DNA of 9,363 nt from Rhodocyclales bacterium (GTDB lineage: Bacteria; Pseudomonadota; Gammaproteobacteria; Burkholderiales; Rhodocyclaceae), in contig JAIOPW010000013.1 in assembly GCA_021413665.1 (NCBI GenBank), positions 1 through 9,363 of the forward strand, given 5' to 3'. Below, in pieces: positions 6,323 to 9,363 of the stretch; positions within the stretch are counted from its first letter, which is position 1, and each line of letters begins with the position of its first letter. The position numbers and the translations under genes were made by a program. Under the pieces are notes generated by a model that did not search any database, was not told the DNA's origin, and saw only the letters and a list, made by a program, of their open reading frames with translations.

Positions 6323-7093
6323 ATGGTTGCCACCCTCAATGCTCCGGTACAGATGCTGTGGGTCGGCGGACCGCTGTCGCCGCTGGAACGCCTGTCGCTC
6401 ACGTCGTGGCTGGCGAACGGACACGAGGTCCATCTCTATACCTACGGCAAGCCGGCCAATTCGCCCAAGGGGCTGCGGATTTGTGATGCGGCGGAGATAC
6501 TTCCGGCCCAAGCCGGCACGCAGAATTCCTCTGTCGGACTGGAGCCGATCCGATTTTCCGACATGTTCAGCTATGCGCTGCTCCACGCACATGGCGGCAT
6601 CTGGGCGGACATTGACGTGGTGTGCCTGCGACCCCTGGATTTCGCCGCCGGGATGGAATATTTCTTCGCCTCCGAAATGCTTCCGTCGATGGCGGGCGAC
6701 GGCGACAAGCTGCGCGTTCGCACTTCGGGCTGCGTGATGAAAGCGCCCGTCGGCAGCCCGCTGGTCAAGGACTGCCTCGACCAGGCCCGTCAATCCGCCG
6801 CTACCGGCGAGGGAGCGACCACCGGCCCGTTGCTGTTGCACAGCGCGGTGGAGAAGTTCCACATGACGGCCTCGCTGCTGAATCCCAACCTGTTCTGTCC
6901 GATACCGTTCTGGAACATGACCGCGCTGATCAGCGGCATGACCGTGCTGCCGCCGGAAAGTTACGGGGTACACCTGTGGAACGAGAGCTGGCGGCGCAAC
7001 CTGTTCGACCGCAATGCGGACTACGATCCGCTGTCGCTCTATGAGCGGCTGAAGACCCACTACCTCGGCCGCAAGGGGCCGTCCCATGCGTAG
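6323..7093 (+). CDS. DXD-motif glycosyltransferase (GT32/A4GALT-like) inserted between tolQ and tolR
   Basis: The 256-residue product has the layout of the sugar-binding DXD glycosyltransferases (Gly_transf_sug / GT32, also seen in capsule and LPS loci). After an N-terminal strand with MLWVGGPLSPLERLSL (11-26) comes the diagnostic block RFSDMFSYALLHAHGG (77-92) and IWADIDVVCLRPLD (93-106), where D96-I-D98 binds the metal and nucleotide-sugar. TGPLLLHSAV (167-176) and the late HLWNESW (217-223) match the conserved C-terminal features of the A4GALT-like group. No signal or membrane span is visible. The ATG starts 3 nt after the tolQ stop without a strong Shine-Dalgarno, and the TAG overlaps the tolR start by 8 nt, so it is fully embedded in the tol operon. 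Substrates cannot be read; a lipopolysaccharide or other envelope glycan acceptor is inference from context. Confidence 0.85.
   Translation: MVATLNAPVQMLWVGGPLSPLERLSLTSWLANGHEVHLYTYGKPANSPKGLRICDAAEILPAQAGTQNSSVGLEPIRFSDMFSYALLHAHGGIWADIDVVCLRPLDFAAGMEYFFASEMLPSMAGDGDKLRVRTSGCVMKAPVGSPLVKDCLDQARQSAATGEGATTGPLLLHSAVEKFHMTASLLNPNLFCPIPFWNMTALISGMTVLPPESYGVHLWNESWRRNLFDRNADYDPLSLYERLKTHYLGRKGPSHA
7073..7078 (+). promoter_or_regulatory. Shine-Dalgarno site for tolR
   Basis: AAGGGG lies 7 nt before the tolR ATG at 7086, inside the 3' end of the glycosyltransferase gene. It supports the 7086 start over the in-frame ATG at 7104, which has no such site. Confidence 0.55.
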
Positions 7094-7502
7094 CCGACGC
7101 CTCATGAATGAAATCAACGTCGTGCCTTACATCGACGTGATGCTGGTGCTGCTGGTGATTTTCATGGTCACCGCGCCCATGATCCAGACCGGCAGCGTCG
7201 ATCTGCCGACCGTTGGCAAGAGCAGCCAGCCGCCGGTGGCGCCGCTGGAAGTCATCATCAAGGCGGACAGTTCGCTGGCGCTGCGCGACCGCGCCACGGG
7301 CGGTGCGGAACAGGTCGTGACGCGCGCCGATCTCGCCGGTCGGATCAAGGAAGCGCAGGCGGCCAATCCACAACAGGCGGTGCTGATCGCCGGCGATCGC
7401 AGTGTGAGATACGAAGTCGTGCTGGGCGTGATGGACGAGTTGCAACGACAGCAGGTCGCCAGGATCGGACTTCTGGTGCAACCGGCGGCTTCAGGCAGGT
7501 GA
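7086..7502 (+). CDS. tolR: Tol-Pal system protein TolR (ExbD/TolR family)
   Basis: TolR is the second motor subunit: one transmembrane helix with a proton-carrying Asp, and a periplasmic domain thought to bind peptidoglycan. The 138-residue product has the family opening NEINVVPYIDVMLVLLVIF (8-26), with Asp17 as the channel residue, a span at about 13-32, and a periplasmic part ending with RYEVVLGVMDELQRQQVARIGLLVQ (108-132). The length is normal. The start overlaps the inserted glycosyltransferase by 8 nt (7086-7093) and has an AAGGGG Shine-Dalgarno. The N-terminal cytoplasmic tail before the conserved block is short, seven residues. Its TGA overlaps the tolA GTG. Confidence 0.96.
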   Translation: MRSRRLMNEINVVPYIDVMLVLLVIFMVTAPMIQTGSVDLPTVGKSSQPPVAPLEVIIKADSSLALRDRATGGAEQVVTRADLAGRIKEAQAANPQQAVLIAGDRSVRYEVVLGVMDELQRQQVARIGLLVQPAASGR

Positions 7503-8239
7503 GCACGGATTCGCCCATCCTGCCGCCGGCAAACCGGGCCGGCAAGCGCATTTCCATCGCGCTCGCCATCGCCGTGCATCTGGTGCTGGCCGCCTTCCTG
7601 TTTTACGGCGTACGCTGGCAGACCAAGGCAACCGACGTGGTCGAAGTCGAGCTGGTGCGCGCCGTACCCGCAGTCGTAACCCCACCGGTCGCCGTAACGC
7701 CAGCGCCGACTCTTGAGCCGCCACCGCCATCGAAGCCCGAACCCGCACCGCCGCGAAAGCCGGACATCGTCATCAAGGAGAAGGAAAAGCCGAAGCCACC
7801 GCCGAAGCCGGAGCCCAAACCCGAGCCGAAGCCGCGCGTCGATCCCTTCCAGGAACAACTCAAACACGAGGCCGAGCAACTGACCCAGCGCAAGCAGGCC
7901 GAGAGCGCTGCGCGGGAGCTGGCGCAACTGAAAACGGCGCAGGCCGGCGCGGCCCGCAACAAAGCCGTCGCCGATTACCTCGGACGGATCCGCGGAAAGA
8001 TCCGCGGCAATATAGTGCTGCCACCGGAAATCAAGGGGAATCCGGAGGCCATTTTCGAGGTGACGCAACTGCCCAGCGGCGAAGTCATCAGCGTCAAGGT
8101 GAAGAAATCCTCCGGAAATCCCGCGCTTGATGCCGCCGTTGAACGCGCCATCCTGAAGTCCAGCCCTTTGCCAAAGCCCGAGCAGAGCGATGTTTTTGAC
8201 CGTTTGCTACACATCCCCTACCGACCCATAGGGGACTAG
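7499..8239 (+). CDS. tolA: Tol-Pal system cell-envelope spanning protein TolA
   Basis: TolA is anchored in the inner membrane and reaches across the periplasm to TolB/Pal, transmitting TolQR energy. The 246-residue product has a short basic N-terminus, one transmembrane helix (about 19-38, ISIALAIAVHLVLAAFLFYG), a Pro/Lys/Glu-rich stretch (about 56-115), a charged, probably helical segment rich in Gln, Glu, Lys and Ala (about 116-158), and a C-terminal TonB/TolA-type domain (about 158-246) with YLGRIRGKIRGNIV and SGNPALDAAVERAI. It is shorter than E. coli TolA (about 421 residues), mainly because the long alanine-rich helix is replaced by a brief helix plus a TonB-like Pro-Lys linker. The GTG start overlaps the tolR stop (GTGA, 7499-7502). 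Confidence 0.93.
   Translation: MSTDSPILPPANRAGKRISIALAIAVHLVLAAFLFYGVRWQTKATDVVEVELVRAVPAVVTPPVAVTPAPTLEPPPPSKPEPAPPRKPDIVIKEKEKPKPPPKPEPKPEPKPRVDPFQEQLKHEAEQLTQRKQAESAARELAQLKTAQAGAARNKAVADYLGRIRGKIRGNIVLPPEIKGNPEAIFEVTQLPSGEVISVKVKKSSGNPALDAAVERAILKSSPLPKPEQSDVFDRLLHIPYRPIGD
8214..8235. repeat. Hairpin at the tolA 3' end, upstream of tolB
   Basis: TCCCCTA pairs exactly with TAGGGGA across an 8-nt loop. It lies in the last codons of tolA and ends 9 nt before the TATAAT at 8245, covering where the -35 contact of a tolB promoter would be. There is no T-run, so it is not a typical terminator. It may be an operator or mRNA-processing structure, or chance within coding sequence. Confidence 0.4.
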
Positions 8240-8244
8240 ACCGC

Positions 8245-8250
8245 TATAAT
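8245..8250 (+). promoter_or_regulatory. Consensus -10 box for tolB
   Basis: TATAAT is a perfect match to the sigma-70 -10 consensus and falls in the 18-bp tolA-tolB gap, ending 7 nt before the tolB ATG. No good -35 or extended -10 TG is present. E. coli is known to have a separate promoter for tolB-pal inside the cluster, so an internal promoter here is plausible. Transcription would begin at or within a base or two of the start codon. Confidence 0.5.
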
Positions 8251-8257
8251 CCGATCC

Positions 8258-9363
8258 ATGAAAATCAATGCGTTGCTTGTCGCCGCCGGCTTGGCATCGG
8301 TGTCGTTCCTGGCCGATGCACAACTCACGGTCGAAATTACCGGCGCCGGCGCCAACCGCCTGCCGGTCGCCATTGCCGAATTCACCGGCGAACGCATCGT
8401 TGCCCAGGCACTGACTTCGGTGGTACGGGCCGATCTGGAACGCAGCGGCCTGTTCCGCCTGATCGACGCCGGGGCGCCGCTGGCCGACAGCGCCACGCCG
8501 CCTTTCGACGACCTCAAGACGCGTGGTGCCGACGCAGTAGTCGGCGGTAGCGTGGCCACCGGAAGCGACGGCCGCTATGAAACCCGCGTTCGCCTGTCCG
8601 ACGTGCCCAGGCAGGCATCCTTGGGAAACCCGGCCTACCTGCATACGGGCACCCAGTTGCGGGCAACCGCCCATCGCATCGCCGACTTCGTCTACGAAAA
8701 GCTCACCGGCGAGCCGGGCGTGTTCTCGACGCGGATCGCCTACGTGGTGAAGAGCACAGGTCGCTTCGAGCTCAAGATCGCCGACGCCGACGGCAGCAAC
8801 GATCAGGCGGCACTGGCCTCGCGCGAGCCGATCATCTCGCCAGCCTGGTCACCCGACGGCGGCAAGCTGGCCTATGTTTCGTTCGAGGCGAAGAAGCCGA
8901 TCGTCTATGTGCATGACCTCGCCAGCGGCCGCCGCCACGTCGCCGCAAATTTCAAGGGCTCGAATTCGGCACCGGCCTGGTCGCCCGACGGCAAGCGGCT
9001 GGCGGTGGTGCTGACCAAGGACGGCTCGTCGCAGCTCTACGTCGTCAATGCCGACGGCAGCGGCGCCACGCGCATCGCCACGTCATCGGGCATCGACACC
9101 GAGCCGCGCTGGGGGCCGGACGGCCAATTCATCTACTTCACCTCCGATCGCGGCGGCAGCCCGCAGATCTACCGCATCGCCAACTCGGGAGGCAATGCCG
9201 AGCGCGTCACCTTCGAGGGCAGCTACAACGTCACCCCGCGTCCGTCGCCGGACGGCAAGAGCCTGGCCTTCATCGCCCGCAACGGCGGCCGCTTCCAGTT
9301 GACGCTGATGGACCTCGCGACCAAGCAGACCCAGATCCTCACCGACTCGGCCAAGGATGAATC
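8258..9363 (+). CDS. tolB: Tol-Pal system periplasmic beta-propeller protein TolB, 3' truncated by window edge
   Basis: TolB is a periplasmic protein that binds the outer-membrane lipoprotein Pal and is released by TolA during Tol-Pal cycling. The window holds 368 codons from ATG 8258; the family is about 430 residues, so the last propeller blades are missing. A Sec signal peptide is visible (K2, hydrophobic core about 5-18, ADA cleavage site at 19-21, mature start QLTVEITG). The N-terminal domain (about 22-150) has LPVAIAEF, VRADLERSGLFRLID and AHRIADFVYEKLTG. The beta-propeller follows, with TolB-type repeats AWSPDGGKLAYVSFE (196-210), AWSPDGKRLAVV (240-251), RWGPDGQFIYFTSDRGG (284-300) and PSPDGKSLAFIARNGG (329-344). 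No Shine-Dalgarno precedes the ATG; a perfect -10 box does. pal would be expected next, outside the window. Confidence 0.97.
   Translation, partial: MKINALLVAAGLASVSFLADAQLTVEITGAGANRLPVAIAEFTGERIVAQALTSVVRADLERSGLFRLIDAGAPLADSATPPFDDLKTRGADAVVGGSVATGSDGRYETRVRLSDVPRQASLGNPAYLHTGTQLRATAHRIADFVYEKLTGEPGVFSTRIAYVVKSTGRFELKIADADGSNDQAALASREPIISPAWSPDGGKLAYVSFEAKKPIVYVHDLASGRRHVAANFKGSNSAPAWSPDGKRLAVVLTKDGSSQLYVVNADGSGATRIATSSGIDTEPRWGPDGQFIYFTSDRGGSPQIYRIANSGGNAERVTFEGSYNVTPRPSPDGKSLAFIARNGGRFQLTLMDLATKQTQILTDSAKDE

Noticed and set aside
5306..7117. Long minus-strand open frame of about 600 codons opposite ybgC, tolQ, the glycosyltransferase and tolR
   Set aside because: It runs antisense to four well-supported genes and its product is rich in His, Arg, Gln and Gly with no recognisable domain. 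It is the usual by-product of GC-rich third codon positions.
7127..8068. Minus-strand open frame of about 310 codons opposite tolR and tolA
   Set aside because: Its Arg/Leu/Gly-rich repeats are the antisense reading of the TolA Pro/Lys linker; no independent coding evidence.
1..9363. CRISPR array, tRNA/rRNA gene, insertion sequence or transposase
   Set aside because: No regularly spaced direct repeats, tRNA cloverleaf, rRNA-like sequence or transposase motif was found; the window is nearly filled with recognised genes.

Overview
The window looks like the chromosome of a GC-rich Gram-negative bacterium, most likely a beta- or gammaproteobacterium; a Rhodocyclales-type betaproteobacterium is my guess from codon and protein style only. 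The backbone is the ruvA-ruvB-ybgC-tolQ-tolR-tolA-tolB cluster, an order known from Pseudomonas (ruvC-ruvA-ruvB-ybgC-tolQ-tolR-tolA-tolB-oprL). All genes lie on the + strand except one sulfotransferase. Both ends are cut: the first gene lacks its start and tolB lacks its last part.

Layout: (1) 1-785, C-terminal part of a GT-B (GT1-type) glycosyltransferase whose stop overlaps the ruvA start. (2) 782-2669, ruvA and ruvB, the Holliday-junction branch-migration motor, separated by a 226-bp gap rich in inverted repeats. (3) 2666-4350, two tandem paralogous GT2-type glycosyltransferases, joined to ruvB and to each other by 4-nt stop/start overlaps. (4) 4391-4987, minus strand, a PAPS-dependent sulfotransferase convergent with the GT2 pair. 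(5) 4988-5207, a divergent promoter region with repeated ATTGCCA words. (6) 5208-9363, the Tol-Pal operon (ybgC, tolQ, tolR, tolA, tolB), with a DXD-type glycosyltransferase inserted between tolQ and tolR.

The notable point is that five glycan-type genes (four glycosyltransferases and one sulfotransferase) are threaded into a conserved DNA-repair / cell-envelope cluster at three places: just before ruvA, between ruvB and ybgC, and between tolQ and tolR. Four of the five are packed so tightly with the housekeeping genes that they must share transcripts and probably translational coupling. Taken together they could assemble and sulfate a surface or extracellular glycan whose expression is tied to the Tol-Pal envelope machine. 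That joint role is inference; the individual family calls rest on visible motifs.

Operon-head starts in this window (ybgC, tolB and, less clearly, ruvB) lack a visible Shine-Dalgarno and have a -10-like hexamer ending 6-7 nt before the start codon, which raises the possibility of leaderless or near-leaderless transcripts.
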